Shown here: one piece after another, positions 37,901 to 47,124 of the stretch
How positions within the stretch are numbered: position 1 is the first letter of the stretch
Layout: every line of letters begins with the position of its first letter
Assembly: GCF_006546625.1 (NCBI RefSeq)
Contig: NZ_VIAR01000013.1
Location: 1 to 64,000, forward strand
DNA from: Haloflavibacter putidus
GTDB lineage: Bacteria; Bacteroidota; Bacteroidia; Flavobacteriales; Flavobacteriaceae
Direction of reading: 5' to 3'
DNA: 64,000 nt
The notes under the pieces: generated by a model
What the model was told of the DNA's origin: nothing
The model's database searches: none
Seen by the model: the letters and a program-made list of their open reading frames with translations, nothing else
Translations under genes and position numbers: made by a program

Positions 37901-38045
37901 TTCCTTTCACAAGCACGTTAACTCCTGGTAGCGGCATGCCTTGATCATCGGACACCGTACCGGAAACTGTTTTTTCTTGTGCAAACGTGAGTTGCACCAC
38001 AAACGCCAGTAATAGCGTTAGAATTCCACTAAACTTTGTTCTCAT
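34941..38045 (-). CDS. SusC/RagA-family TonB-dependent outer-membrane transporter
   Basis: The 1034-residue protein has a signal peptide (about 1-22), and a carboxypeptidase-regulatory-like domain (about 27-95, GTVSDDQGMPLPGVNVLVKG). The TonB plug follows with ELDEVVVTALGIKRKQDEIT and the SusC signature GANGAALYGSQGSNGAIIVTTK. A 22-strand barrel ends with a terminal aromatic (GMGLNLTF). It imports an unknown nutrient with energy from TonB. It is the first gene of the four-gene block. No regulator (SusR, sigma/anti-sigma) is adjacent. Confidence 0.95.
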   Translation of the reverse strand: MRTKFSGILTLLLAFVVQLTFAQEKTVSGTVSDDQGMPLPGVNVLVKGTQSGTQTDFDGNYTIEVAQGETLTFSYIGFETQEITVGASNTYDVTMQAGTELDEVVVTALGIKRKQDEITTANQVVESEDLVKANNPDVVKGLTGKVTGLNIKQLGSGVSGETSITLRGARSISGDNEALIVIDGAISTAEFLSSIDPNTIESVNVIKGANGAALYGSQGSNGAIIVTTKKGTEGGKMKVSVKSSLDFETVSFVPEKQTRYGQGWAVNNGFENITYENGGWGPEFDGQMVTVGLPQADGSYIMAPYESQGADHIKDFFQTGVTQQNSINISSGSEEGYVFFSAQNQKTEFIIENDELQKSTFNFKGGKTLGNWTVNGNATYSYQTTSESYTSATDGILANLIQASSSIPIERFENSGNEGHWNAYYLNPYWTRDNKRREIDRNRFNLLAEIKYDFNDNINAVVRTNGLFNFTDGLVYNNGYTEPQYIIDLSGGDRSESASYQRYMTKYQRYYTDAILNFDYELNEDFDFDANLGVNNQYLKTSNSSVGGVGLTVPGIYGTDNLAGDFDQARTYENIREERRYGVYGQINVGFRDYLFFNATGRNDWSSTLDPSNNSFFYPSAGLAFVATKAIDGLKSDVLNYAKVSASYVKVGNDYSAAYDNNLLVEQASGFPYDGQNSFVLPKLITDPLLKPEFTSTIEAGINLGFFNDRITLDASYYNGSSTDLVTNIATSNASGLERTVINIGDMDIWGAEVDLGFTPVKNEDFQWDVRVGWSKARTEVTKISDQADEVSLSSGGFAQVYAVEGEQFPTLKATAYERDSQGRVIVDPTSGEPLQASEVKIMGSTTPDYTINLNTSFRYKGFTLAATMDYRTGHVFYSGQRENLTWPGHTVETAAGGRGSFIFPNSAVETAPGSGEYVANTNVPSGGSSGSQYINFWSTMQGIGENHVLDATAFKLRELSLRYDVNKDLLKDTFINSLSVSAIARNLLTVFPEENRGYADPESNFTDGNAQGISTVGQYPSTKSIGMGLNLTF

Positions 38046-38166
38046 TTTTATAATTTATTTGAATTAGCCAATGCCAAAAATCCTAATAAAAAGTTAATTA
38101 CACAACTATTTTAGGATTAAATTTACTTTTTTCTCTCAGAATCATTCGTCTGGCAAGCCTTTGCTG

Positions 38167-39858
38167 CTAAAATATGGCAGTTAAACTCAGGTGTATTTTC
38201 GAATTTCTGAACTCAAAATTTTGGCTTTCGGTCTTGCCGTTTGCAAAGTTTAAGCGTAGCAAACCTGCTTTGGTTTGTAGTCCCAGCCCAATGCCAATTC
38301 CGTAAAGGGTATTTTTTGCCTTGGTAATCCCGTTTTCGGTTTGGGCAAAATCTAAAATACTGTGGGCGTATAAATTGGGAGAAAGTAAATACCTGTATTC
38401 GGTTTGGAAGCTGGTATAAAAACTTGCACGTAGACTGTTTTCTTCAAACCCGCGTAAACTTTTAATTCCGCCAAAGCGAAATAATTCGTTTTCTAAGTAA
38501 TTGTCAGAATTTAAATAGCCGGTTTGGTTGCCAATAAATATACTGTTAAGTCTATTTAGGTTAAAAATATGCGTGCCTTGAAAAAAGGCGATTACTTGGT
38601 TAGTGTTTTTTCCTTCGGTCTCGCGTTGGCCAATATCTACTTGTAGGTTTAAATTGGTTTGTATTGGTGTTAATTGATTGTCTGCATTTAACACTCGGTA
38701 TTCCGCGCCAAGCGTAAAAAAAGAAGCATTATAATCTTGCGTAGCCGAAATTAAATTAGTGGTATTAGACAAGTTGTTAGATTTTTCTGCTTTATAGCCC
38801 GCATAGGTTAAAGTAGTTGGGTTTATTTGATAGTCTACAGCTACTTTTTGCGCGTTGGTGGTATAGGTGGAGTCTTGTTTGTAAAGTTCTAAATTAAACC
38901 GGAGCCCAAATGGACTATTAAAAATAAACGGCAATTTTAAATTGGCATAAAAATGTTGGCGCTCTTGTGCATCGTTTTTATATTCTAAAGATAAAGACTC
39001 GCCAAAATTTAGATTGTTTACCAAAGAAAGGTTTACATAGCCGTTTAATTCTAACTTATTTGTTTTAGGATTGGTGGCAAAACCCAAAAAGCCGTCGAAC
39101 AGGTTGCTGTCTTTTTTTTCTAAATATAAATAGATGTTTGTGCTGTCTTTGGTAAAAAGTACTTCTGGTTCTTTGTAGGAAGTTGCAAAGCGCAGGTTTT
39201 TTAGTTTTTTTAATTTGTTGGTTAGTTTCTCTTTACTGAAAACTTCTTTCTTTCTAATGCGTAAATAATGGCGTAAAAAAGATTTTGGGAATTTTTTATA
39301 ACCTTTTACTATAATATTATCTATTTGCCGCAACTTGGTTTGGTTAATAGTCAAATTTGCCGTTAGTAAGCTGTCTTTACTTTGCAGGTTTTTTAATTGT
39401 AAGCTGTTAAAAGGTTTTCCTTTTTCTGCTAAATTAGAGTTGAGTTCTTGCAAAACTTTTTCAACCATATTTAGTTTAATTACAAAACTGGTGTCTGTTT
39501 CTTTACGTAAATATTTTTTTACAGAATTTTTATCGATTTCTGAAGTGTGATAAATTTTTATGTCCCGATAAATTTTCCCTAAAGTAATTTTACTGAAATA
39601 GGTAGAGTCGTTTATTTTCTTTACGGAAGAATACTTTACGGAAATATATCCCGCTTTCTGTAATTTTTGTAAAAGCTTTTCTTGTGTGCTTGTTATGCTT
39701 TTAAAGTTTGAATGCTTTTTCTGATAACTCACGGAATCTAAAACGCTTTGGTTTTCTTTTTTGTTGGTGCTTATTTCTAAGTTTAGTTGTTGACTCCATC
39801 CGGCAGAAAACCAACAACCAAAAACCAGTAAAAGGTAAAAGCGCTTTAGGTAGCTCAC
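38167..39858 (-). CDS. BamA/TamA-family outer-membrane protein
   Basis: The 563-residue protein has a signal peptide (ending GWSQ), an N-terminal region with two or three POTRA-like modules (for example KINDSTYFSKITLGKIY and IIVKGYKKFPKSFLRHYLRI), and a C-terminal 16-strand-type barrel ending in HLSLTAIF. A GGIKSLRGFEENSLRAS segment near residue 460 corresponds to the Omp85 VRGF/Y loop. The start is GTG at 39858. It may help insert or secrete outer-membrane proteins. It is separated from susC by 121 bases. Confidence 0.82.
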   Translation of the reverse strand: MSYLKRFYLLLVFGCWFSAGWSQQLNLEISTNKKENQSVLDSVSYQKKHSNFKSITSTQEKLLQKLQKAGYISVKYSSVKKINDSTYFSKITLGKIYRDIKIYHTSEIDKNSVKKYLRKETDTSFVIKLNMVEKVLQELNSNLAEKGKPFNSLQLKNLQSKDSLLTANLTINQTKLRQIDNIIVKGYKKFPKSFLRHYLRIRKKEVFSKEKLTNKLKKLKNLRFATSYKEPEVLFTKDSTNIYLYLEKKDSNLFDGFLGFATNPKTNKLELNGYVNLSLVNNLNFGESLSLEYKNDAQERQHFYANLKLPFIFNSPFGLRFNLELYKQDSTYTTNAQKVAVDYQINPTTLTYAGYKAEKSNNLSNTTNLISATQDYNASFFTLGAEYRVLNADNQLTPIQTNLNLQVDIGQRETEGKNTNQVIAFFQGTHIFNLNRLNSIFIGNQTGYLNSDNYLENELFRFGGIKSLRGFEENSLRASFYTSFQTEYRYLLSPNLYAHSILDFAQTENGITKAKNTLYGIGIGLGLQTKAGLLRLNFANGKTESQNFEFRNSKIHLSLTAIF

Positions 39859-40727
39859 AATAACATTAAGGGGTTTAGATTATAAAATTACAAATTAAAA
39901 TAATATCTCAGTTCAAGGGTCAAAAAATAACAGAATTATTCTTGCCTGATAAAATTGCGTTGTGGTGGTGTACTTTTAGATAATGAGATTTGTTTTTGGT
40001 TTCAAAATAGATTTTTAATAGATGACACACTTTAATGATCACTCCAGTTAACAAATTCACCAATTTGCCATTTTCTAATCTCCAATTTACCACTTAACCA
40101 ATCTACTAATTAGTCATTGCTATACTTCGCCAACTCAATCTTTGCTTTGCGTTTTCTACAGCTTTATCTTATTCTTATACCGTGGTTATAGCGTAGTTAT
40201 GGCGTGCTTATGCCGTGTTTATAGCGTAATAAAGTCCGTAATACTCCTTATCACGCTATATGATGTGTTACATAACAGGGGGGGCTTGGTAATAAACAGC
40301 CAATATATTACTCTTGTGTAAAAGGATGTGCTTTTAATTAGGTAATCTATTTAAGTGGTCTTGTTATTTATCTTAAAAGAATTTTATGAAGGCTTACCAA
40401 AATTTTGTAAAAAATCGGTAGTAAGTGTTTTCTTTTTACAGCGACTTGTTTTTGTGGTGCATGCAACTTTAAAAAAAAACTAGTAAAGTATTGGCAAAGT
40501 TTCGGTCTAAGCTTTAAAATTTCTGTCAGATTTTTTTCGTTGAAGATAGAATAGAAATGATCCGTAAAATAATTAGTTGAAGTTCTGGTGTTTTTAATAA
40601 AAACCACGCGTTATTATTGACCTTTATAGAATAGTATAAAATTTTGCGGTTGAAAGAATTTACTTTTAGCAACATCTATCTTTCGAGTGTGCGGGAAGGA
40701 ATCAGATTGAAAATTAATTGATTATGG
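39859..40727. other. Long intergenic region before the ribosomal cluster
   Basis: No convincing gene lies here. A minus-strand ORF at 40368-40607 (79 codons) has a composition unlike the neighbouring genes and no family. The 11-bp tandem repeat at 40181-40248 and low-complexity words (repeated ccaat/ttacc runs near 40050-40115) are the only structure seen before the rpsL promoter. Confidence 0.65.
40181..40248. repeat. Short tandem repeat, period about 11 bases
   Basis: Four clean units share the pattern CGTnnTTATRS (CGTGGTTATAG, CGTAGTTATGG, CGTGCTTATGC, CGTGTTTATAG) from 40181 to 40224. Two degraded units of about 12 bases follow to 40248. Confidence 0.8.
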
Positions 40728-40758
40728 TTTGGTTCTTAAAAATAAATTTCTACATTTG
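40728..40758 (+). promoter_or_regulatory. Bacteroidota promoter of the rpsL operon
   Basis: TTTG at 40728-40731 is separated by exactly 19 bases from TACATTTG at 40751-40758. This is a close match to the TTTG-N19-TAnnTTTG consensus. The rpsL ATG is 57 bases downstream. Confidence 0.85.
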
Positions 40759-40815
40759 CAAACCCTAAAAATAGGGTATTTATTTTTTAATATAAATTAT
40801 AGTGTAAAAGAAATT

Positions 40816-41190
40816 ATGCCAACAATTTCACAATTAGTACGAAAAGGAAGAGCCAAGATGACCAAGAAGAGTAAATCGGCTGCTTTAGATTCGTGTCCTC
40901 AAAGAAGAGGGGTTTGTACACGTGTTTACACCACTACACCAAAAAAACCAAACTCTGCTATGCGTAAAGTAGCAAGGGTAAGGTTGACTAACGGTAAAGA
41001 GGTGAATGCATACATTCCCGGTGAAGGTCACAATCTACAAGAGCACTCGATAGTATTGGTAAGAGGCGGAAGGGTAAAAGATTTGCCAGGTGTTAGATAT
41101 CATATTGTTCGTGGAGCCTTAGATACCGCAGGTGTTGAAGGAAGAACGCAACGACGATCTAAATACGGTGCAAAACGCCCTAAAAAGTAA
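40816..41190 (+). CDS. rpsL: 30S ribosomal protein S12
   Basis: S12 sits at the decoding centre of the 30S subunit. The 124-residue protein includes [11 protein letters not shown] and [13 protein letters not shown], the two loops where streptomycin-resistance changes occur. Both read as the common sensitive form. ATG 40816 ([11 protein letters not shown]) is chosen over the frame's opening at 40729, which lies inside the promoter. It heads rpsL-rpsG-fusA-rpsJ. Confidence 0.98.
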   Translation: MPTISQLVRKGRAKMTKKSKSAALDSCPQRRGVCTRVYTTTPKKPNSAMRKVARVRLTNGKEVNAYIPGEGHNLQEHSIVLVRGGRVKDLPGVRYHIVRGALDTAGVEGRTQRRSKYGAKRPKK

Positions 41191-41263
41191 AATGTTAAGT
41201 GGCAATTGTTAAGCTGTAAAACGCTAGCACCTGCCTATAATAGTAACAACTAACAGAGAAGAA

Positions 41264-41740
41264 ATGAGAAAAAGACAGGCAAGAAAAAGACCTCTTTTAC
41301 CAGATCCAAGGTTTAACGACCAGTTGGTGACCCGTTTTGTAAACATGATGATGTGGGATGGTAAAAAATCGGTTGCCTTTAAAATCTTTTACGATTGTAT
41401 GGATATCGTGGGGGAGAAAAAAGAAGACGACGAAAAAACAGCTTTAGAGGTTTGGAAAGATGCATTATCTAATGTAATGCCACACGTGGAAGTAAGAAGT
41501 AGACGTGTTGGTGGGGCAACTTTTCAGATTCCTATGCAAATTAGACCAGATAGGAAGGTGTCGACTGCGATGAAGTGGTTGATCACTTTTGCGCGAAAAC
41601 GTAATGAAAAAACTATGGCGGCAAAATTAGCTGCAGAGGTTTTGGCGGCAGCAAAAGAAGAAGGTGCTGCAGTTAAAAAACGTGTAGATACCCATAGAAT
41701 GGCAGAAGCAAACAAAGCATTCTCACACTTTAGATTCTAA
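41264..41740 (+). CDS. rpsG: 30S ribosomal protein S7
   Basis: S7 starts assembly of the 30S head by binding the 3' domain of 16S rRNA. The 158-residue protein begins [19 protein letters not shown] and contains [16 protein letters not shown] and a C-terminal [15 protein letters not shown], all typical. It lies 73 bases after rpsL and 4 bases before fusA. In other bacteria S7 represses its own operon; no specific site is recognised here. Confidence 0.98.
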   Translation: MRKRQARKRPLLPDPRFNDQLVTRFVNMMMWDGKKSVAFKIFYDCMDIVGEKKEDDEKTALEVWKDALSNVMPHVEVRSRRVGGATFQIPMQIRPDRKVSTAMKWLITFARKRNEKTMAAKLAAEVLAAAKEEGAAVKKRVDTHRMAEANKAFSHFRF

Positions 41741-41744
41741 ATAT

Positions 41745-43853
41745 ATGGCACAAAGAGATTTAAAATATACAAGAAACATCGGTATTGCAGCGCATATTGA
41801 TGCCGGGAAAACAACAACAACAGAGCGTATCCTTTATTATACTGGTATCAGTCATAAGATTGGAGAGGTTCATGATGGTGCTGCAACAATGGATTGGATG
41901 GAGCAGGAGCAGGAGCGAGGTATTACTATTACTTCTGCTGCGACGCACTGTACTTGGCCTTATAGAGATCAGGAATATACTGTTAATATTATTGATACTC
42001 CAGGTCACGTTGATTTTACCGTAGAGGTAGAGCGTTCGCTTCGCGTTTTAGATGGTGTTGTGGCATTGTTTAGTGCTGTTGACGGGGTTGAGCCGCAATC
42101 TGAAACAGTTTGGAGGCAGGCAGATAAATATAAAGTGCCACGTTTGGGGTTTGTAAATAAAATGGACCGTCAGGGAGCTGACTTCTTTAATGTGTGTAAG
42201 CAGGTTAGAGAGATGTTAGGTGGAAATCCTGTGCCATTACAAGTGCCTATTGGGGAGGAGATAGATTTTAAAGGTGTGGTAGATCTTATCTCCAAAAAAG
42301 CTATTATTTGGAATGAGGAGGATCACGGGATGACTTATGAAACTATTGAGATTCCTGAAGAACTGGTTGATGATGTGAATAAGTACAGAGCTGAGCTTGT
42401 TGAGGCTGTGGCTGAGTATGATGATGCGTTGATGGAGAAGTTTTTCGAAGATGAAAACTCTATTACTGAAGATGAGATTATAGAAGCATTAAGAAAAGCT
42501 ACTATAGATATGTCTATCATACCAATGATGTGTGGTTCTGCCTTTAAAAATAAAGGGGTGCAGGCTATGTTGGATGCCGTAATGCGCTATTTGCCATCTC
42601 CGGTAGAGGTAGAGGCAATTGAAGGTGTTAATCCTGATACAGGTGAGGAAGAAAAAAGAAAGCCAAATGTAGACTCTCCGTTTGCAGCCTTGGCGTTTAA
42701 AATTGCTACAGATCCATTTGTTGGACGTTTAGCGTTTTTTAGAACTTATTCTGGTGCACTAGAAGCTGGGTCTTACGTATTGAATAATCGCTCCGGTAAG
42801 AAAGAGCGTATATCTAGAATGTACCAAATGCACTCTAATAAGCAGGAGCCTATAAATAGAATTGAAGCCGGAGATATTGGGGCAGCAGTTGGTTTTAAAG
42901 ATATTAAAACCGGTGATACACTTACAGATATGGATCATCCTATTGTTTTAGAGTCTATGACTTTTCCTGATCCGGTAATTGGTATCGCGGTTGAGCCTAA
43001 AACTAAGGCAGATGTAGATAAGATGGGTATGGCTTTGGCTAAGCTTTCGGAAGAAGATCCTACTTTCCAGGTAAAGACGGACGAAGCTTCCGGTCAAACT
43101 ATTATTTCAGGAATGGGAGAACTTCATATTGAAATTTTGGTAGATCGTTTAAAAAGAGAATTTAAAGTAGAAGTAAACGAAGGAGAGCCTCAAGTAGAGT
43201 ACAAAGAAGCAGTTACCAAAACCGCACAACACAGAGAAGTTTACAAAAAGCAATCTGGTGGTCGTGGTAAATTTGCAGACATTGTATTTGAAATGGGTCC
43301 TGTAGATGAAGATTTTGAAGGAAAAGGCTTACAGTTTGTAGATCAAATTAAAGGTGGGCGTATTCCTAAAGAATTTATTCCTTCTGTAGAAAAAGGTTTT
43401 ACGGAAGCTATGAAGAACGGTCCGCTTGCAGGTTTCCATATGGATACTTTAAAAGTAACTTTAAAAGATGGTTCTTTTCACCCGGTAGATTCTGACCAGT
43501 TATCGTTTGAGTTGGCAGCAAAATTAGGATACAAATCAGCTGCAAAAAGCGCAGGTGCTGTAATTCTTGAGCCAATTATGAAAAATGAAGTGGTTACTCC
43601 AGAAGAAAACATGGGAGATATAGTAGGAGACCTTAACAGAAGAAGAGGTCAAGTAAACAGTATGTCAGACAGATCTGGTGCAAAAGTTATCAAAGCAGAT
43701 GTGCCGTTAGCAGAAATGTTTGGATACGTTACTACTTTAAGAACACTTTCTTCAGGAAGAGCAACCTCTACAATGGAATTTTCTCACTATGCTGAAACTC
43801 CTTCTAATATTTCAGAAGAAGTGATTAAAGCAGCTAAAGGAGCTAATGAATAA
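41745..43853 (+). CDS. fusA: Elongation factor G
   Basis: EF-G drives translocation on the ribosome with GTP. The 702-residue protein has G1 [13 protein letters not shown]2 [11 protein letters not shown]3 DTPGHVDF and G4 NKMDRQGAD in its first 150 residues. Domains II-V follow, with [18 protein letters not shown] in domain III and the [13 protein letters not shown] end. Length is normal. Codons in the first half use more GAG and GAT than the surrounding genes, but I see no sign of transfer. Confidence 0.98.
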   Translation: MAQRDLKYTRNIGIAAHIDAGKTTTTERILYYTGISHKIGEVHDGAATMDWMEQEQERGITITSAATHCTWPYRDQEYTVNIIDTPGHVDFTVEVERSLRVLDGVVALFSAVDGVEPQSETVWRQADKYKVPRLGFVNKMDRQGADFFNVCKQVREMLGGNPVPLQVPIGEEIDFKGVVDLISKKAIIWNEEDHGMTYETIEIPEELVDDVNKYRAELVEAVAEYDDALMEKFFEDENSITEDEIIEALRKATIDMSIIPMMCGSAFKNKGVQAMLDAVMRYLPSPVEVEAIEGVNPDTGEEEKRKPNVDSPFAALAFKIATDPFVGRLAFFRTYSGALEAGSYVLNNRSGKKERISRMYQMHSNKQEPINRIEAGDIGAAVGFKDIKTGDTLTDMDHPIVLESMTFPDPVIGIAVEPKTKADVDKMGMALAKLSEEDPTFQVKTDEASGQTIISGMGELHIEILVDRLKREFKVEVNEGEPQVEYKEAVTKTAQHREVYKKQSGGRGKFADIVFEMGPVDEDFEGKGLQFVDQIKGGRIPKEFIPSVEKGFTEAMKNGPLAGFHMDTLKVTLKDGSFHPVDSDQLSFELAAKLGYKSAAKSAGAVILEPIMKNEVVTPEENMGDIVGDLNRRRGQVNSMSDRSGAKVIKADVPLAEMFGYVTTLRTLSSGRATSTMEFSHYAETPSNISEEVIKAAKGANE

Positions 43854-43864
43854 TATTAAGGAAA

Positions 43865-44170
43865 ATGAGTCAGAAAATTAGAATAAAATTAAAATCTTAC
43901 GATCATAACTTGGTAGACAAATCTGCTGAAAAAATCGTAAAAACTGTAAAAACTACTGGTGCTGTGGTAACCGGACCAATTCCATTACCAACACACAAAA
44001 AAATCTTTACAGTATTGCGTTCTCCGCACGTAAACAAGAAAGCTCGTGAACAATTCCAGTTAAGCTCTTATAAAAGATTACTGGATATTTACAGCTCTTC
44101 TTCCAAAACCATCGACGCGTTGATGAAATTGGAATTACCTAGCGGGGTAGAAGTAGAGATTAAAGTTTAG
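43865..44170 (+). CDS. rpsJ: 30S ribosomal protein S10
   Basis: S10 belongs to the 30S head and is also the NusE transcription factor. The 101-residue protein has [41 protein letters not shown] and the C-terminal [11 protein letters not shown]. It follows fusA after 11 bases and is separated from rplC by 282 bases with several hairpins, so it may be the last gene of the str transcript. Confidence 0.98.
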   Translation: MSQKIRIKLKSYDHNLVDKSAEKIVKTVKTTGAVVTGPIPLPTHKKIFTVLRSPHVNKKAREQFQLSSYKRLLDIYSSSSKTIDALMKLELPSGVEVEIKV

Positions 44171-44177
44171 TAAAGCT

Positions 44178-44209
44178 AGGTCTTTACGAGCGAAGCGAAA
44201 TAAAGACCT
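44178..44209 (+). terminator. Hairpin after rpsJ
   Basis: AGGTCTTTA at 44178-44186 pairs with TAAAGACCT at 44201-44209. There is no T-run after it, so it may be a processing or pausing signal rather than a classic terminator. It begins 8 bases after the S10 stop. Confidence 0.45.
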
Positions 44210-44386
44210 TAGTTGAATTAACCCTCGGCGTAGCTGAAGGATCTCAACAAAAAATAGTCTTTACAAGCTAAGTAAAAAAAAGGCTTTTAGTAATTAAACT
44301 TTTCGATATCAAATCGGAAGCCTTCGGGGAAACCCGAAATAACATGTCCGGAGCTGCGTGCAAAGGAAAAACGGAAGAATATAATC

Positions 44387-44424
44387 TAGGGGTTAGAATA
44401 TATTTTTCTTGCCCCTAATTTTTT
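44387..44424 (+). promoter_or_regulatory. Terminator-like hairpin in the rplC leader (candidate attenuator)
   Basis: TAGGGG at 44387-44392 pairs with CCCCTA at 44412-44417. The stem is followed by ATTTTTTT, the form of an intrinsic terminator. It ends about 28 bases before the rplC ATG, so it could control readthrough into the S10-spc operon. A leader like that of the E. coli S10 operon is an inference only. Confidence 0.45.
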
Positions 44425-44452
44425 TAATAATAGTAACTAATAAATAATAATT

Positions 44453-45067
44453 ATGTCTGGGTTAATAGGAAAAAAAATAGGCATGACCAGCATTTTTGAC
44501 GAGAACGGGAAAAACATCCCTTGTACCGTAATTCAAGCGGGTCCATGCGTTGTTACCCAAGTCAGAACCAAAGAGGTTGACGGGTATGAAGCACTGCAAC
44601 TTGGTTTCGATGACAAAAAAGACAAAAGTACTACGCAAGCTGCCAAAGGGCACTTTAAAAAAGCGGGTACTGATGCCAAAAAGAAAGTTATCGAGTTCCA
44701 AGGTTTTAAAGAAGAGTATAAACTAGGAGATGCCCTTACAGTAAAGCATTTTGTAGAAGGAGAGTTTGTAGACGTATCCGGAACTTCAAAAGGAAAAGGC
44801 TTTCAAGGTGTAGTAAAAAGACACGGGTTTAGAGGTTCTTCAAGAACTCACGGCCAACAGAGTATGTTAAGAGCTCCTGGTTCAATTGGTGCTGCATCCT
44901 ATCCTGCGCGTGTATTTAAAGGTATGCGAATGGCAGGAAGAATGGGAGGCGAAAAAGTAAAAGTACAAAACTTAAAAGTGTTGAAAGTAGTTGAAGATAA
45001 AAACCTACTTGTAGTAAAAGGTTGTGTGCCTGGTCACAAAAACGCTTATGTAACTATTCAGAAGTAA
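44453..45067 (+). CDS. rplC: 50S ribosomal protein L3
   Basis: L3 binds 23S rRNA early in 50S assembly and reaches toward the peptidyl transferase centre. The 204-residue protein starts [19 protein letters not shown] and has the [21 protein letters not shown] loop at about residues 112-132. Its stop overlaps the rplD start (TAATG). It is the first gene after the 282-bp leader. Confidence 0.98.
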   Translation: MSGLIGKKIGMTSIFDENGKNIPCTVIQAGPCVVTQVRTKEVDGYEALQLGFDDKKDKSTTQAAKGHFKKAGTDAKKKVIEFQGFKEEYKLGDALTVKHFVEGEFVDVSGTSKGKGFQGVVKRHGFRGSSRTHGQQSMLRAPGSIGAASYPARVFKGMRMAGRMGGEKVKVQNLKVLKVVEDKNLLVVKGCVPGHKNAYVTIQK

Positions 45068-45696
45068 TGAAAGTAGCAGTATTAGATATCAAAGGAAAAG
45101 AAACAGGCAGAGAGGCAAACCTTTCTGATGCTGTTTTTGGAATAGAACCTAACGAGCATGCAGTTTACTTAGATGTAAAACAATATTTGGCAAACCAAAG
45201 ACAAGGAACGCACAAAGCAAAAGAACGTGCAGAAATTGTTGGAAGTACACGCAAAATTAAGAAACAAAAAGGAACCGGTACAGCACGTGCAGGTAGTATA
45301 AAGTCTCCTATTTTTAGAGGAGGAGGAAGAATTTTTGGTCCAAGACCTAAAGATTACCGTTTTAAATTAAACAAATCTTTAAAGCGTCTTGCTAGAAGAT
45401 CTGCTTTAAGTCAGAAGGCTAAAGAGAATTCTTTAATGGTTGTAGAGAAGTTTGATTTTGATACACCAAAGACAAAAAATTTCCTCAACTTATTGCAAGC
45501 CTTAGGAGTAGACGACAAAAAAACTTTATTTGTCTTGGGAGAGAAAAATAAAAATGTATATTTGTCCTCACGAAATTTAAAATCCTCAGAAGTTATAATG
45601 AGCTCAGAACTAAGTACTTACAAAGTGCTTAATGCTAAGAATGTTATTTTTGTAGAGGGTGCTTTAGAAGAAATTGAAACGAATTTGAGTAAATAA
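45067..45696 (+). CDS. rplD: 50S ribosomal protein L4
   Basis: L4 lines the exit tunnel and in E. coli represses the S10 operon. The 209-residue protein starts at ATG 45067 ([14 protein letters not shown]), one base before the end of rplC; the earlier frame opening at 45022 lies inside rplC. The tunnel loop reads [22 protein letters not shown] (split here as [11 protein letters not shown] and SPIFRGGG). Confidence 0.97.
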   Translation: MKVAVLDIKGKETGREANLSDAVFGIEPNEHAVYLDVKQYLANQRQGTHKAKERAEIVGSTRKIKKQKGTGTARAGSIKSPIFRGGGRIFGPRPKDYRFKLNKSLKRLARRSALSQKAKENSLMVVEKFDFDTPKTKNFLNLLQALGVDDKKTLFVLGEKNKNVYLSSRNLKSSEVIMSSELSTYKVLNAKNVIFVEGALEEIETNLSK

Positions 45697-45701
45697 ACGT
45701 T

Positions 45702-45992
45702 ATGAGTATCTTAAAAAAACCTATTATTACAGAAAAAGCCACCAACGATAGCGAGTTGAACAACCGCTTTGCGTTTGTGGTAGATAATAAGGCGAACAAG
45801 ATTGAAATAAAAGAGGCGGTAGAGTCTGCTTATGGCGTTTCAGTAGAAAAAGTTCGCACAATGAACGTTCGTCCGGATCGTAAATCCCGTTATACAAAAA
45901 CGGGTGTCGTGACTGGTAAAACAAACGCTTTTAAAAAGGCAGTTGTACAGGTGGCAGACGGCGATACAATAGATTTATATAGTAATCTTTAA
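45702..45992 (+). CDS. rplW: 50S ribosomal protein L23
   Basis: L23 is at the exit-tunnel mouth and docks trigger factor and SRP. The 96-residue protein has MSILKKPIITEKAT, FVVDNKANKIEIKEAVESAYGV and VRTMNVRPDRKSRY. It follows rplD after 5 bases. Normal length. Confidence 0.97.
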   Translation: MSILKKPIITEKATNDSELNNRFAFVVDNKANKIEIKEAVESAYGVSVEKVRTMNVRPDRKSRYTKTGVVTGKTNAFKKAVVQVADGDTIDLYSNL

Positions 45993-46003
45993 GAATTTAG
46001 AGA

Positions 46004-46831
46004 ATGTCGGTTAAAAAATTAAAACCTATCACTCCTGGACAGCGATTTAAAGTTGTTAATGGGTTTGACGCCATTACGACTGATAAGCCGGAGAAAAGTT
46101 TACTTTCTTCGTATAAAAAGTCTGGAGGAAGAAACAGTCAAGGAAAAATGACCATGCGCTACAAAGGTGGTGGTCATAAAAGACGTTACCGTATTATAGA
46201 TTTCAAAAGAAACAAACACGGTATACCAGCAACAGTTGCATCTATAGAGTATGATCCTAACAGGTCTGCATTTATAGCTTTACTGAATTATCAAGATGGC
46301 GAAAAGCGCTATATTATTGCTCAAAATGGTTTAGAAGTGGGGCAAAATATCGTTTCCGGAAAATCATCGGTAGCTACCGAGATTGGAAACACAATGCCAC
46401 TTGCAGACATACCTTTGGGTACGGTAATTTCTTGTATTGAGCTTAGACCTGGACAAGGTGCTGTTATGGCACGTAGCGCCGGAGCTTTTGCACAATTGAT
46501 AGCAAGAGAAGGAAAATACGCAACGGTTAAGTTACCTTCAGGCGAAATTCGTTTGATTTTAGGAACTTGTTTGGCTACAGTAGGAGCTGTTTCTAACAGT
46601 GATCACCAATTAATAGTTTCAGGAAAAGCTGGTAGAAAACGTTGGTTAGGAAGAAGACCAAGAACAAGACCAGTTGTAATGAACCCAGTAGATCACCCAA
46701 TGGGTGGTGGAGAAGGTCGGGCATCCGGAGGTCATCCAAGATCTAGAAAAGGCTTGCCTGCAAAAGGTTTTAGAACACGCTCTAAAACCAAAGCGAGTAA
46801 TAAATATATTGTAGAACGTAGAAAGAAATAA
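46004..46831 (+). CDS. rplB: 50S ribosomal protein L2
   Basis: L2 helps join the subunits and supports peptidyl transferase activity. The 275-residue protein includes the conserved [19 protein letters not shown] segment with the histidine long linked to activity, and the [16 protein letters not shown]-type N-terminal RNA-binding part. It follows rplW after 11 bases. Confidence 0.98.
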   Translation: MSVKKLKPITPGQRFKVVNGFDAITTDKPEKSLLSSYKKSGGRNSQGKMTMRYKGGGHKRRYRIIDFKRNKHGIPATVASIEYDPNRSAFIALLNYQDGEKRYIIAQNGLEVGQNIVSGKSSVATEIGNTMPLADIPLGTVISCIELRPGQGAVMARSAGAFAQLIAREGKYATVKLPSGEIRLILGTCLATVGAVSNSDHQLIVSGKAGRKRWLGRRPRTRPVVMNPVDHPMGGGEGRASGGHPRSRKGLPAKGFRTRSKTKASNKYIVERRKK

Positions 46832-46837
46832 TAAGAT

Positions 46838-47116
46838 ATGGCACGTTCATTAAAAAAAGGACCTTACGTTCACTATAAGTTAGAGAGAAAAGTTGCTCAG
46901 AATGTAGAGGCAGGTAAAAAAACCGTTATTAAAACTTGGTCAAGGGCTTCTATGATTACCCCAGACTTTGTTGGGCAAACTATAGGTGTGCATAACGGAA
47001 AGCAATTTGTTCCTGTATACATTACAGAGAATATGGTAGGTCATAAATTAGGAGAATTTTCGCCAACGCGTTCCTTTAGAGGGCACGCGGGAGCAAAAAA
47101 TAAAGGTAAAAGATAA
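46838..47116 (+). CDS. rpsS: 30S ribosomal protein S19
   Basis: S19 binds the 30S head with S13. The 92-residue protein starts [15 protein letters not shown] and has [20 protein letters not shown] and the [14 protein letters not shown] end. It follows rplB after 6 bases. Confidence 0.98.
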   Translation: MARSLKKGPYVHYKLERKVAQNVEAGKKTVIKTWSRASMITPDFVGQTIGVHNGKQFVPVYITENMVGHKLGEFSPTRSFRGHAGAKNKGKR

Positions 47117-47124
47117 TTGAAGCT

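Noticed and set aside
40181-40248. CRISPR-like short repeats
   Set aside because: Units are 11 bp and contiguous, without spacers.
40368-40607. Minus-strand ORF of 79 codons in the gap before rpsL
   Set aside because: No family, no signal peptide, no promoter or partner; the composition looks like AT-rich spacer.
41745-42600. Different codon pattern in the first half of fusA as evidence of recombination
   Set aside because: The protein is fully typical and the difference is slight by eye; no breakpoint could be placed.
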